19,343 nt of DNA, from assembly GCA_022563275.1 (NCBI GenBank), contig JADFNR010000001.1, positions 1-19,343 on the forward strand, given 5' to 3'. Positions 6,922 through 15,564 of this stretch are shown here, piece by piece. The position numbers were made by a program, and so were the translations under genes. Below the pieces are notes generated by a model, which searched no databases, had not been told where the DNA came from, and saw nothing but the letters and a program-made list of their open reading frames with translations. Within the stretch, counting starts at the first letter, position 1. Every line of letters begins with the position of its first letter. The DNA comes from Chloroflexota bacterium. GTDB taxonomy: Bacteria > Chloroflexota > Dehalococcoidia > UBA3495.

Positions 6922-7521
6922 CTACAAGCCAGATTCCAGGGCTTTTTGGTATTGCTCCGGTGTGTTCAGATCCAAGAGCACCGTGGGGTCATCCACTTCA
7001 AACCGCTCCGTTGCCTCCGCGTGCCGCCGCACCACCGCTTTCAGACCTTGGGATTCCTCTTCGATCTCCGCCAACTCGGGCAGCAAATCGGCCGCTATGA
7101 GGATGGGGTGACCGCCTTTGCCGCCGTGGGTCGGGATGGTTATCCGGAAAGATGACGCCTGGTGGCGCTCCAACAAGGTCCGTACCGTGTCCGCGCTTCG
7201 GGGCTGGTCCACGTTCAGTAACAGCACGTCCGATAGTTGCTGGCCGGCCAGCGCCGCGACACCGGTCTTGAGTGAGGTGGTCTTGCCCTGTAGGTAATCG
7301 TGATTGAGCGTCCACGATGCGCCTTCGACGGCATCAACGATGGGCTTGAGACGGTCCGCGTCATGGCCCAACACCACGACGACCTGCTGGACGCCAGCAT
7401 CCAGCAGCGACCGGAGTTGGTATTCGATAAGAGTGGTGTTCCGCCAAGGAAGCAAGGCTTTCAAGCGGCCCATGCGGCTGGACTCGCCGGCGGACAATAG
7501 TATCGCCCAAACTCCGGGCAT
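6922..7521 (-). CDS. mocA: Molybdenum cofactor cytidylyltransferase-like protein (MocA/MobA-like)
   Basis: The 199-residue protein has the NTP-transferase signature LSAGESSRMGRLKALL (residues 9-24), the metal-binding Asp in NVDQP (D105) and the GGHP block at 136-139. These are the marks of the MobA-like NTP_transf_3 family. In the MocA group the enzyme joins CTP to molybdopterin to make the dinucleotide form used by xanthine dehydrogenase- and CO dehydrogenase-type hydroxylases. Lying 10 bases downstream of an XdhC gene on the same strand supports MocA rather than MobA (GTP). The ATG at 7521 has only a weak ribosome binding site, so it may be translated by coupling to xdhC. No hydroxylase subunit gene is in the window. 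Confidence 0.82.
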   Translation of the reverse strand: MPGVWAILLSAGESSRMGRLKALLPWRNTTLIEYQLRSLLDAGVQQVVVVLGHDADRLKPIVDAVEGASWTLNHDYLQGKTTSLKTGVAALAGQQLSDVLLLNVDQPRSADTVRTLLERHQASSFRITIPTHGGKGGHPILIAADLLPELAEIEEESQGLKAVVRRHAEATERFEVDDPTVLLDLNTPEQYQKALESGL

Positions 7522-7531
7522 GGGCCGGGGC

Positions 7532-8671
7532 CTAGACTTCCACCGTGCTATCAGGCGTGCGTTCGGCGATTTTGGCCGCCCGGTCGATGTACCGCTCGTC
7601 CATCTGCATCTGCCCGCCGTCTCCGCCGCGCCGGACCATGATGATCTCAGACATGATGCTCACGGCCAACTCTTCAGGCTCAAGGGCGCCGATGTTCAGG
7701 CCGATGGGCGAGTGGACCTCTTTAAGGCGCTCCAAGGTCACGCCCTGCTGCAGCAGGCGCCTATATATCATGATGGTCTTGCGCCGGCTGCCCAGCACTC
7801 CGATGTACCGGGCGCGGGTCTTCAGCGCCGATTCCAATGCCATATCGTCATAGCGATGGCCCCTGGTCGCCACCACCACGAATGAGTTCACGTTCAGATC
7901 AAGGTGGTCCGTCCATTTGTCGTAGGTTTCGACCACCCTTTGTTCCGCGTAGGGGAAACGCTCTTCGTTGCAGAACTCTGGCCGGTCGTCCACCAGATAG
8001 ACCCGGTAGCCCAGGGAATGGGCTAGGTCCGCGGTGGCCTTGCCAACGTGTCCGCCGCCAACCATCACCAAAGTCGGCGGAGTGGTGAACCCCTCAACAA
8101 ATACCTCGGTGCCGTCGGCGGTGCTGAATGACTCATTACTGCCCACGTCGGCGACCTTATGAGCGATCTCGATGGCCTGTGTGTCCAACTCGGCATTGCC
8201 CAGCGAACCGGTGATCGAGCCGTCGGAACGTAATAGCAGTTTCGAGCCCAGGGCGGGTCCGCCGTCCTTGGCGTTGACCACAATGGCCAGGCTTACCGGA
8301 TGGCCGCCGTCGTAGGCTTCCACGATCTCGCTGCCGATGGACAAGAAGTCCTCTGGCTCCCGCAGCGGTTCCAGATAGAAATACATGGTGCCGCCGCAGA
8401 CCAGCCCATCGCGGGCGGCGATATCTTCGTTCAGATAGTAGTCTTTGAACTCGGGGCCGCCGTTCTGCCGCAGGATCTCTTTGGCCGCGAACCAGATGTC
8501 GCCCTCGACACAACCCCCACCCAAAGTCCCCACTCCACTGCCGTCCTGCCGGACCAGCAGCATGGCGCCCGCCTTCTGGGGCGTGGAGCCCTTGGTCCGC
8601 ACGACGGTGGCCAGAACACAGGGTTGACCGTCTTTCAAGTCGTCAATCGCACCCTGGATAACTTCTCTCAT
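7532..8671 (-). CDS. xdhC: XdhC/CoxI-family molybdenum hydroxylase maturation protein
   Basis: The protein has 379 residues and both XdhC domains. The N-terminal XdhC_CoxI part carries GTLGGGCVEGD (about 48-58) and a VCGG at 91-94. The C-terminal Rossmann part starts at MVGGGHVGKA (203-212) and includes GVLGSRRK (291-298). Family members bind molybdenum cofactor, help add the sulfido ligand and insert it into xanthine dehydrogenase-type enzymes. It is the first gene of a two-gene leftward operon with mocA. The ATG at 8671 is well supported by GAGGGA five bases upstream. The target hydroxylase must be encoded elsewhere, since none is present here. A 240-base region separates it from the divergent amidotransferase-like gene. 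Confidence 0.92.
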   Translation of the reverse strand: MREVIQGAIDDLKDGQPCVLATVVRTKGSTPQKAGAMLLVRQDGSGVGTLGGGCVEGDIWFAAKEILRQNGGPEFKDYYLNEDIAARDGLVCGGTMYFYLEPLREPEDFLSIGSEIVEAYDGGHPVSLAIVVNAKDGGPALGSKLLLRSDGSITGSLGNAELDTQAIEIAHKVADVGSNESFSTADGTEVFVEGFTTPPTLVMVGGGHVGKATADLAHSLGYRVYLVDDRPEFCNEERFPYAEQRVVETYDKWTDHLDLNVNSFVVVATRGHRYDDMALESALKTRARYIGVLGSRRKTIMIYRRLLQQGVTLERLKEVHSPIGLNIGALEPEELAVSIMSEIIMVRRGGDGGQMQMDERYIDRAAKIAERTPDSTVEV

Positions 8672-8884
8672 CTAATCCCTCGTTTTAATGCCTATAACCG
8701 CCAGATTTCCAGTTGACATCTATGCTCAATCATCCCGAAGAGAATATCACCTGGAATCTCCAAAGCGCGTCTGGATTTCTAGTTGAATCTCTGGTTGATA
8801 GCTTATCAAAATGTGACGGGTGGGAGCAAACGATAATAGGCGGTGATACGCACGAAAACCGGCCCAACCCCGACGCAGAAACAC

Positions 8885-8913
8885 TGTAACTGTAGGCACA
8901 AATAGGATACAAT
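8885..8913 (+). promoter_or_regulatory. Possible promoter for the amidotransferase-like gene
   Basis: TACAAT at 8908-8913 is a fair -10 box that overlaps the first candidate ATG (8912). If it is used, transcription would start near 8920, and the second ATG (8924) would be almost leaderless. The -35 position (TGTAAC at 8885-8890, spacing 17) matches consensus poorly. Confidence 0.3.
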
Positions 8914-9634
8914 GTTATGTCATATGGCAATCGTAGCTATTACCTCTTCCAGCGCCAAGAACGCACGCCTTTACGTTGAAGTGATGGAATCCGCAGGGGC
9001 GGCTGTGCGAGTTCTGATTCCGGATGATCACGCTGACGTAGACACGGAAGAATTGATGCGGGACACCGGCGGTCTCCTCCTCCCCGGCGGACCGGATATT
9101 GATCCCACCCTCTATGGGGAGGAGCCGGACCCGGACGCCGGATTGGAACTTCGCCGGCCTCTGGACGACCTGGAATTGCGTATCCTGGAATACGCCCTGG
9201 GCCGCGACATGCCGGTGCTGGCCATCTGCCGGGGCATGCAATTATTGAACGTAGCCTTTGGCGGCAAGCTGATACAGGACCTGCCGGACCACAAATCTCA
9301 GAAGATCGACGGAAATTGGGAGTCTGCCTACCACCAGATATACATCTCGCCGGGAGCCAAGGCTGCGGCGGTGATTGGAATGGCGGGCATCTTCAAGGTG
9401 AACAGCCTGCATCACCAGGGGCTGAAAGAAGCCCAGCGGGCGCCGCGCCTGATGACCACGGCATACGAGGTGGAGGATGGGTTGATAGAGGGACTGGAGA
9501 GCCCGGAACATAGCTGGGTGATCGGGTTGCAATGCCATCCGGAGCGGCAAGACGAGGTCCCCAAGATGTTCGGCAACCTGTTCCTGGGGTTGCACGAGCG
9601 GGCCGAGATCTTCGTCTCCGAATTCGCCGCCTGA
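8912..9634 (+). CDS. Class I glutamine amidotransferase-like hydrolase (peptidase C26, gamma-Glu-GABA hydrolase type)
   Basis: The 240-residue protein has the class I amidotransferase triad: the nucleophile C106 in AICRGMQ, and H209 and E211 in LQCHPE. The early GGLLLPGGPDIDPTLYGEE block and the NSLHHQGL block (164-171) are typical of the peptidase C26/PuuD group, which cleaves gamma-glutamyl bonds such as those of gamma-glutamyl-GABA in putrescine breakdown. No other putrescine genes are nearby, so the substrate is open. Two starts are possible: ATG 8912 (residue 1), with AGGA only four bases upstream, or ATG 8924 (residue 5), which fits a -10 box at 8908-8913 and a near-leaderless transcript. 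It precedes gyrA by 142 bases on the same strand. Confidence 0.88.
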   Translation: MLCHMAIVAITSSSAKNARLYVEVMESAGAAVRVLIPDDHADVDTEELMRDTGGLLLPGGPDIDPTLYGEEPDPDAGLELRRPLDDLELRILEYALGRDMPVLAICRGMQLLNVAFGGKLIQDLPDHKSQKIDGNWESAYHQIYISPGAKAAAVIGMAGIFKVNSLHHQGLKEAQRAPRLMTTAYEVEDGLIEGLESPEHSWVIGLQCHPERQDEVPKMFGNLFLGLHERAEIFVSEFAA

Positions 9635-9776
9635 CCCCGATCAAACCAGCCCGCATCCAAGTTTCGTCATCGCGGCAGAGATACGGGACAACACCGTATC
9701 CAACGGACCGGTCGATTACCGCTGACAGACTGGAAACTGTTTATTCCGATAGTGGACCCTTAAGGAGCATTGACTG

Positions 9777-12350
9777 ATGGTAACAACTAGCCCAGAACAG
9801 CCGGATTCGAGCATCGTTCCGATCCGCATTGAAGTGGAGATGCGCACGTCGTACCTGAACTATGCGATGAGCGTCATAGTGTCCAGAGCGCTTCCCGACG
9901 TGCGGGACGGGCTGAAACCGGTCCACCGCCGCATCTTGTACGCGATGCACGATATGGGTATCCGCCCCGGCTCCGCCTATCGCAAGAGCGCCAGGATCGC
10001 CGGAGAGGTGCTGGGAAAGTTCCACCCCCACGGTGAAGGTTCCGTATACGACGCCCTGGTCCGAATGGCCCAGGACTTCTCACTGCGTTACCCGCTGATC
10101 GCTGGTCAGGGTAACTTCGGCAGCGTCGATGGCGACCCTCCGGCGGCCATGCGGTACACCGAAGCCCGTCTGGCCCCCATCGCAGAGGAACTGCTGGCGG
10201 ATATCGACCAAAACACCGTCAATTTCACCCCAAACTTCGACGACTCCCTGACTGAGCCAACCGTCCTGCCGGCCCGCTTGCCCAACATGCTGATCAACGG
10301 CGCGTCGGGCATCGCCGTGGGTATGGCCACCAACATCCCGCCCCACAACCTGGGAGAGATCTGCGACGCCGTTATCAGCCTGATCGACGACCCGGACACC
10401 ACCACAGAACAGTTGATGCGGTCGGTCAAAGGCCCCGATTTCCCAACGGGCGCCAATATCCTAGGCCACCAGGGCATCTTCGACACCTACACCACCGGGC
10501 GCGGCCGCATCATCATGGAGGCCACCACCGAGATCGAGGAGATCCCGGGCAGCCGAGACCGGGAACAGATAATCATCACCGAGATCCCCTACCAGGTGAA
10601 CAAGGCCCACCTGGTCGAAAAGATCGCCAGCCTCACCAGGGAAAAGAAACTGGACGGGATATCCGACATCCGGGACGAGTCCGACCGCCACGGCATGCGG
10701 ATCGTCATCGAACTACGCCGCGACGCCCAGACCTACGTGGTGTTGAACAACCTATTCCGTCATACCGCGCTCAGGTCGTCATTCAACGCCATCATGTTGG
10801 CGTTGGTTGACGGCCAGCCCCAGGTGCTGCCGCTGAAGCGGTGTCTGGTCCTGTTCATCGAACACCGTCAGGTTGTGATCCGCCGCCGGTCCGAGTTCCA
10901 ATTGCAGAAAGCCCAAGAGCGCGACCATGTGGTCCAGGGGCTTCTGTTGGCTTTGGACCGCATGGATGAAGTGATCCAGATCATCCGGAGTTCCGCCGAC
11001 GTTGAAGCGGCGCGGGCGAATCTGATGTCGACCTTGGACCTGAGCGAGGTCCAATCCCAGGCTATCTTGGATATGCAGCTTCGCCGTTTAGCCGCTCTGG
11101 AGCGGGAACGGTTGGAGAAAGAGCACGAGGACCTGGTCGCGAGGATCACCGAGCTTGAGGCGTTGCTGGCCAGCCCGGAATTGGTCATGTCCGCGATCAA
11201 ATCCGAGACTCAAGCGTTGAAGAAATCGTTCAACAATCCACGAAGGACTGTGATCCACGACGCCGAGCTTGCCGATCAGACCGACGAGTCATTCATTCCT
11301 CATGAGGACGCCATAATCACCCTGAGCCAGAAGGGCTACGTGAAGCGAGTGCCGTCGGATACCTTCCGCACCCAGCACCGCGGCGGCAAGGGCGTGTTGG
11401 GGATGCGGACCAGGGAAGACGACGCAGTGATGGACCTGGTAGTCGTCGACACCCACGACACCCTGTTCTTCTTCACCAACCGGGGACGGGTATACCCCCT
11501 GAAGGCTTATCAGATCCACGGTGACTCTACGCGCACCAGCCGGGGCGTGCTGCTGGCCAACCTGCTGCCCCTTGACCGGGGAGAGGCGATACAGGCCATG
11601 CTCATCATCGATAACCCCAGAGACGAGTACCCGCTTTTGTTGGCCACCAAGAAGGGCGAGATAAAATCCCTGAAAACGGGCGAACTCACCCGCATACGCC
11701 CCTCCGGGCTCATCGTGTTTGACCTGGAACAGGGCGATGAGTTGGTCTCGGTGGCCCAGGTGGGCGAAGCCAAAGACGTGATCATGGTTTCGGAGCAAGG
11801 TCAGGCCATCAAGTTCCCAATCACCGGGCTGACCCCCCGCTCCCGCACCGCCGGCGGCGTCAGGGGCATCCGGCTGTTGAACAAGGACCAGGTCGTCGCC
11901 ATGAGCACGGTGACGCCCAACAGCCATCTGTTGATCGTCAGCGTACACGGTTATGGGAAGAGCACTCCGTTGGCCAGCTACCCCCGCCACGCCAGGGGCG
12001 GTCAGGGTGTGCGGACCTTCCGCACATCCGAAAAGGCCGGCAAGGTGGCGGCCGCCCGGGTGGTGCAAGAAGGCCCCGGCCAACTGATCCTCATCATCTC
12101 CGCCAAGGCCCAGGTGGTGCGGATCACTCTGGAGGACGTCCGGGTTACCGGGCGGAACACCCAGGGCGTGATCGTTTGGCGGGACCGCGAGCCGGACGAC
12201 TTCGTTGCCTCCATCGCTTGCTTCCAAGAATCGGACACCCAGAGTAACGGTGATGAAGCCAGTAACGGCAACGGAAGAACCAACGGAAAGAATGGCGCTT
12301 CTGCCACCAAGGATGACGGCGCCGAGCCCAACGAGACTTCCGCAAAATAA
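9777..12350 (+). CDS. gyrA: DNA gyrase subunit A
   Basis: This 857-residue protein is a full-length GyrA, which cuts and rejoins DNA to add negative supercoils with GyrB. The catalytic Tyr is Y127 in [11 protein letters not shown]. The breakage-reunion domain covers about 1-500. The C-terminal wrapping domain carries the GyrA box as QHRGGKG at 533-539 (QRRGGKG in E. coli), which marks gyrase rather than ParC. The quinolone region reads [13 protein letters not shown]: Glu87, Gly88 and Asp92 stand at E. coli Asp82, Ser83 and Asp87. The last 30 or so residues are a low-complexity Asn/Gly/Lys tail, common and variable in the family. The ATG at 9777 has AGGAG nine bases upstream. gyrB is not in the window. 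A strong terminator follows. Confidence 0.98.
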   Translation: MVTTSPEQPDSSIVPIRIEVEMRTSYLNYAMSVIVSRALPDVRDGLKPVHRRILYAMHDMGIRPGSAYRKSARIAGEVLGKFHPHGEGSVYDALVRMAQDFSLRYPLIAGQGNFGSVDGDPPAAMRYTEARLAPIAEELLADIDQNTVNFTPNFDDSLTEPTVLPARLPNMLINGASGIAVGMATNIPPHNLGEICDAVISLIDDPDTTTEQLMRSVKGPDFPTGANILGHQGIFDTYTTGRGRIIMEATTEIEEIPGSRDREQIIITEIPYQVNKAHLVEKIASLTREKKLDGISDIRDESDRHGMRIVIELRRDAQTYVVLNNLFRHTALRSSFNAIMLALVDGQPQVLPLKRCLVLFIEHRQVVIRRRSEFQLQKAQERDHVVQGLLLALDRMDEVIQIIRSSADVEAARANLMSTLDLSEVQSQAILDMQLRRLAALERERLEKEHEDLVARITELEALLASPELVMSAIKSETQALKKSFNNPRRTVIHDAELADQTDESFIPHEDAIITLSQKGYVKRVPSDTFRTQHRGGKGVLGMRTREDDAVMDLVVVDTHDTLFFFTNRGRVYPLKAYQIHGDSTRTSRGVLLANLLPLDRGEAIQAMLIIDNPRDEYPLLLATKKGEIKSLKTGELTRIRPSGLIVFDLEQGDELVSVAQVGEAKDVIMVSEQGQAIKFPITGLTPRSRTAGGVRGIRLLNKDQVVAMSTVTPNSHLLIVSVHGYGKSTPLASYPRHARGGQGVRTFRTSEKAGKVAAARVVQEGPGQLILIISAKAQVVRITLEDVRVTGRNTQGVIVWRDREPDDFVASIACFQESDTQSNGDEASNGNGRTNGKNGASATKDDGAEPNETSAK

Positions 12351-12370
12351 CCGGGCGGAAATTTCAGGCA

Positions 12371-12408
12371 GAAAGAAAAGCGCCGTGGGCTCACGGCGCT
12401 TTTCTTTC
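12371..12408. terminator. Bidirectional intrinsic terminator between convergent genes
   Basis: A perfect 17-bp stem (12371-12387 with 12392-12408) has a four-base loop. The core is GC-rich, and the outer part is A-rich on the left and T-rich on the right, giving CTTTTCTTTC on leaving the stem in either direction. It lies 20 bases after the gyrA stop and 63 bases beyond the end of the convergent flavin reductase gene, so it can end both transcripts. Confidence 0.9.
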
Positions 12409-12471
12409 TTGGTCCGACGCGTTCTTGAATTATCTTTTTGGCCTGGGGCCGTTTTGACGTTATGGACCCGC

Positions 12472-12981
12472 TTATTCCTCGGCTGGGTTGTACCAACGGC
12501 TGTTGTAGAACATCAAAGGCGCGCCGGACTCGCTCCGGCGCATTTCTTTTACCTCACCGATGTAGATCGTGTGGTCCCCGTACACATGGGAACCCAGCAC
12601 TTGGCAACCGAAAAAGACCATTGAGCCGTCCAGGACTGGCACCCGATCTCCGGCTTCAGAATAATGGTATTCCACGCCACCGTCGCGGTCCTCCGGTTTC
12701 TTGGCGAAATAGGCGCCCAGGTCCTGCTGTTCCTGTTTCAGGATATTTACCCCAAACCGGCTGGTTTTTTCCAGGTAACCATGGGTATGTGTGCCGTGGG
12801 CGATGCAGACCATGACCGTCGGCGGGTCAAGGCAGATGGAGGAAAAAGCGTTGGCCGTCATGGAATGCGGCTGGCCTTCATCATCCAAGGTCGTGATGAT
12901 CGTGACGCCGGTGGCGAACTGTGCAAAGGCGGACCTTAACTCGTCATTATCCAACAAAGCTATACCTGCACTATGAGTCAT
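12472..12981 (-). CDS. Flavin reductase-like FMN-binding protein
   Basis: The 169-residue protein matches the flavin reductase-like domain (DIM6/NTAB, RutF/HpaC type). Typical blocks are FAQFATGVTIITT near the N-terminus, MTANAFSSICLDPPTVMVCI (41-60), FGVNIL (76-81) and a later FFGCQVLGSHVYGDHTIYIG. Members use NAD(P)H to reduce FMN or FAD, often supplying a partner monooxygenase, and some bind FMN tightly. No monooxygenase gene is beside it, so the partner is unknown. The ATG at 12981 has a weak ribosome binding site but lies 18 bases after a consensus -10 box. It converges with gyrA and shares its terminator. Confidence 0.88.
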   Translation of the reverse strand: MTHSAGIALLDNDELRSAFAQFATGVTIITTLDDEGQPHSMTANAFSSICLDPPTVMVCIAHGTHTHGYLEKTSRFGVNILKQEQQDLGAYFAKKPEDRDGGVEYHYSEAGDRVPVLDGSMVFFGCQVLGSHVYGDHTIYIGEVKEMRRSESGAPLMFYNSRWYNPAEE

Positions 12982-12999
12982 CCAGGTGTGTTGCCCAAT

Positions 13000-13029
13000 A
13001 TTATATACGCTCGAATATCGGGGTGCCAG
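13000..13029 (-). promoter_or_regulatory. Promoter for the flavin reductase gene
   Basis: On the minus strand, TATAAT (complement of 13000-13005) is preceded after 18 bases by CTGGCA (complement of 13024-13029), which matches the -35 consensus at four of six positions. Initiation would give a leader of only about 12 bases before the ATG at 12981. Confidence 0.55.
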
Positions 13030-13057
13030 CTTGTCATTTTGTCAGCGTTCCGGTGAT

Positions 13058-14029
13058 TCAGGGGTAGGGGCGGAAGCATTCGCCTATGTCTCCGTCTGGG
13101 TGGCCGGCGTAGCGCTCGGCGTCCAACTTGACGACGGCTCCCCGCAGCGCCAGGCCGATGAAAAGCTCCGGATGCGTTAACTCGGCCAAGATCTCCAGGC
13201 CCTCGATGATCCTTGGGCCAGGACGGCTGAAGTAAGAATGGTCGATCAGGTAGACCTCCCCGTTCTTCACCGAAGAGAGATCCCGCCAACCTTCCTGGCG
13301 CTCCAGCCACGGCGCTTCCCGAAGGTTCCTGGCCAGGTCGGATGAGCACAGGTCAATGAACAGCTTGTCGGGGTCATAGTCACGGACTTCGTTCCAGTCC
13401 AATCTCCTAGCCGCGCATCCGGCGGCGAGCATATCTTGCTTTCCCCCAGCCAGGCTCAGCATATCGGGTATCCAGTGGCCGCCTACGACCAGAGGGTTGA
13501 TCCCCTCAAGAGAGAACACCCGCGGCCGTTGGGCCGGCGTAGGAAGCCTTTCTTGGACTGCCCGGACCCGCTCTCGCATGACAGCGACCAACTGACCGGC
13601 TTGCGCTTCGGCCTCGCAGGCCCGGCCTACCTGTAGGATGGAGTCCAATACCCCTTCAAAGGTCCTGGGCTGCAGCACCACAACCTGCGGCTGTACCTCC
13701 ATTCCGGCGACCACTCCCGTCACCTGGCCGGCATCCACCTCACAGACGTGGCAGAGGTCCTGGGTCAATATCACGTCGGGAGACTCTCTCACCAACCATT
13801 CTTGGTCCAACTCGTAGGGGTTTTCCCCGCTGGCTAGCAGATCGGTCATGGCGGCTTCCACTTCGTCGCTGGACAGAACGGATGGGTCGACCTTGCTGCG
13901 GCTGACCACCGGCTTGGACCGGGCGCCAGCCGGAAAGTCGCATAGGTCGGACACGCCGGCCACTTGGTCACCAAGGCCCAGGGCGAAGAGTATCTCGGTC
14001 CCGCTGGGAAGCAGGGAACAAATCTTCAT
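13058..14029 (-). CDS. BtuF-like cobalamin/helical-backbone substrate-binding protein without signal peptide
   Basis: The protein has the periplasmic-binding class III fold seen in BtuF and iron-chelate binding proteins. It opens with MKICSLLPSGTEILFALGLG and has SPDVILTQDLCHVCEVD in the middle, LVVGGHWIPDMLSLAGG, and YDPDKLFIDLCSSD later. The SLLPSGTE block is typical of proteins annotated as cobalamin-binding. No signal peptide or lipobox is visible, so it is probably cytoplasmic, unlike classic BtuF. No BtuC/BtuD permease or ATPase genes are beside it. The frame is open to 14083, but the ATG at 14029 is better: it has AGGA eight bases upstream and starts on the core strand, giving 323 residues. 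It is divergent from the carrier at 14214, and its ligand is not certain. Confidence 0.82.
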   Translation of the reverse strand: MKICSLLPSGTEILFALGLGDQVAGVSDLCDFPAGARSKPVVSRSKVDPSVLSSDEVEAAMTDLLASGENPYELDQEWLVRESPDVILTQDLCHVCEVDAGQVTGVVAGMEVQPQVVVLQPRTFEGVLDSILQVGRACEAEAQAGQLVAVMRERVRAVQERLPTPAQRPRVFSLEGINPLVVGGHWIPDMLSLAGGKQDMLAAGCAARRLDWNEVRDYDPDKLFIDLCSSDLARNLREAPWLERQEGWRDLSSVKNGEVYLIDHSYFSRPGPRIIEGLEILAELTHPELFIGLALRGAVVKLDAERYAGHPDGDIGECFRPYP

Positions 14030-14139
14030 GCTAGTTTTCCTGTCCTCCGGTCCAGGTTGCCTGCGGGCGCCGCCGGTGACCATTCTTTGGCGGCGGCGAC
14101 CGGGGTTTCAGGTGTAGATGCTGATGTATTATAGACTTC

Positions 14140-14174
14140 GGTCAATCGCCAGGGCGGGCGCCAGATGATTGACC
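14140..14174. promoter_or_regulatory. Inverted repeat between divergent genes, possible operator
   Basis: GGTCAATC (14140-14147) and GATTGACC (14167-14174) form a perfect 8-bp inverted repeat with a 19-base spacer, midway between the divergent BtuF-like and carrier genes. Each arm contains TTGACC, close to a -35 box, pointing outward. On the + strand, a weak -10 (TTAAAC, 14192-14197) is 17 bases away. It may be a regulator site, paired promoters or both. Confidence 0.35.
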
Positions 14175-14213
14175 AACGCGGCAAGGTGATCTTAAACCAG
14201 GCGGAAGCCGAGA

Positions 14214-15512
14214 ATGGCCCAAGGCCCGTGGGTTGAGAATTGGAGCCAATGGGACCTCCTGAAGCTGAATTCATTTAGCTTTGGGATAACCGGGTTCATC
14301 CTGGCCATGGACACGGTGGTCCTACCCGTCATCGTGCTGACGGTAGCGCCGGAAGAGTTCAAGAACACCTACCTGGCGGTCCTGGGGATCAGCGGCCTGC
14401 TCATGGCGGCCATGGTGCAACCAACCATCGGACGCATCAGCGACCGCACCCAATCTCCGTTGGGCCGCAGGATCCCATTTATCTTGTGGGGATCCGTGTT
14501 CGCCGCGTTGGGCCTGATCGGTGTGCGGCTGGCGCCCAACTTCACCGTCCTGTTCGCGTTCTGGATATTCATTCAGGCCAACGTGAATATCGCCTATGGG
14601 CCTGGGTTGGCGCTGATCCGAGACTACGTGCCACTGAACCGCATCGGTATGGCGTCGTCCATGAAGATCATGTCCGACGCGGCCGGGGCAGCGGTGATGA
14701 TTGCCATCACCGGCGCATTGATCGGAAAGACCGCGTCGTCACTCGACTGGGAATGGATCGCACTGGGGATACTTGCCTTTCTCTTGATGGTCGCCATCTC
14801 CATCACTTCGGTCCAGATATCACGCCGGGAATTACGTTCTCCGTTAAAATCACAGAGGCGCGATGTCGAGTCGTCCTTGCGCTCGGCGCTGAGCCCGCAA
14901 TTGGGATTATTTTTATCGTCACGGCTGGTGATGATCACCGCCATAGCATCATTCCAAACCTACGGGCTTTTCTTTCTTCGGGACTCTGTGGGGTTGGAAA
15001 ATCCGGCTGAGGCGCTGGGCCGCATGATCTTAGTGATCGGTGGGGCCTTGGCTGTTGCGGTGTATATATCTGGATGGGTATCTGACCGGGTGGGCAGGAA
15101 ACCGGTGGTCTTGGCCGGAGCCATCGGCGCGGCCCTCAGCTCCCTATGGATGCTGACGGCCGGCGACTCCACGCAGGTATTGATCATCGCCAGCGTGATC
15201 GGCGCTTCCGTGGGGGTTTTGCTGAGCGCGAACTGGGCGTTGGCCAACGAGCTGGCGGATGAAAACCATGCCGGACTACACATGGGTATCGTGAACCTGG
15301 CGTCCATCGGCGGCGCCGCCACCGCCAAGCTGTTGGGGCCTGGGATCGACGCTCTGAACCGGATCCCCGGACGGCCCGACGACTTCGGTTACCAGGTGGT
15401 GATCGCCGGGTCCGCGGCGTTCTTCATCATCGGCGCAATGCTGTTGATGCCGCTAAAAACCATTGGCCGAGAGCCTGTGTCCAGAGACACGGACCCGCCG
15501 CCGGCATCTTAG
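14214..15512 (+). CDS. MFS_2/GPH-type carrier (sugar:cation symporter-like)
   Basis: The 432-residue protein has about 12 membrane helices. The first-half loop reads GRISDRTQSPLGRRIPFILWG, the SDR-x-x-x-x-LGRRxPFI form characteristic of GPH (glycoside-pentoside-hexuronide) and sucrose symporters. The second-half loop is the ordinary MFS GWVSDRVGRKPVVLAG. Members usually move sugars or sugar acids with H+ or Na+, but the cargo here is not known. The ATG at 14214 has only a weak GGA-rich binding site. A possible operator lies upstream. The neighbouring aldolase gene (convergent) handles small oxo-acids, which hints at carbohydrate or aromatic-acid use, but the two are not an operon. Confidence 0.85.
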   Translation: MAQGPWVENWSQWDLLKLNSFSFGITGFILAMDTVVLPVIVLTVAPEEFKNTYLAVLGISGLLMAAMVQPTIGRISDRTQSPLGRRIPFILWGSVFAALGLIGVRLAPNFTVLFAFWIFIQANVNIAYGPGLALIRDYVPLNRIGMASSMKIMSDAAGAAVMIAITGALIGKTASSLDWEWIALGILAFLLMVAISITSVQISRRELRSPLKSQRRDVESSLRSALSPQLGLFLSSRLVMITAIASFQTYGLFFLRDSVGLENPAEALGRMILVIGGALAVAVYISGWVSDRVGRKPVVLAGAIGAALSSLWMLTAGDSTQVLIIASVIGASVGVLLSANWALANELADENHAGLHMGIVNLASIGGAATAKLLGPGIDALNRIPGRPDDFGYQVVIAGSAAFFIIGAMLLMPLKTIGREPVSRDTDPPPAS

Positions 15513-15564
15513 CCCGAGCGAATCCGGTCCCGAGCATTTCTGGCGATCGAATTAACTCCGCCGG

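Noticed and set aside
9681..9699. Hairpin ATACGG/CCGTAT between the amidotransferase-like gene and gyrA
   Set aside because: The stem is only 6 bp and has no T-run; chance is likely.
11289..12227. Long minus-strand open frame inside gyrA
   Set aside because: It lies wholly antisense to gyrA and has no domain signature; high GC makes such open frames common.
14030..14213. Cobalamin riboswitch ahead of the BtuF-like gene
   Set aside because: The leader is short, and I could not find the B12-box or the expected paired structure.
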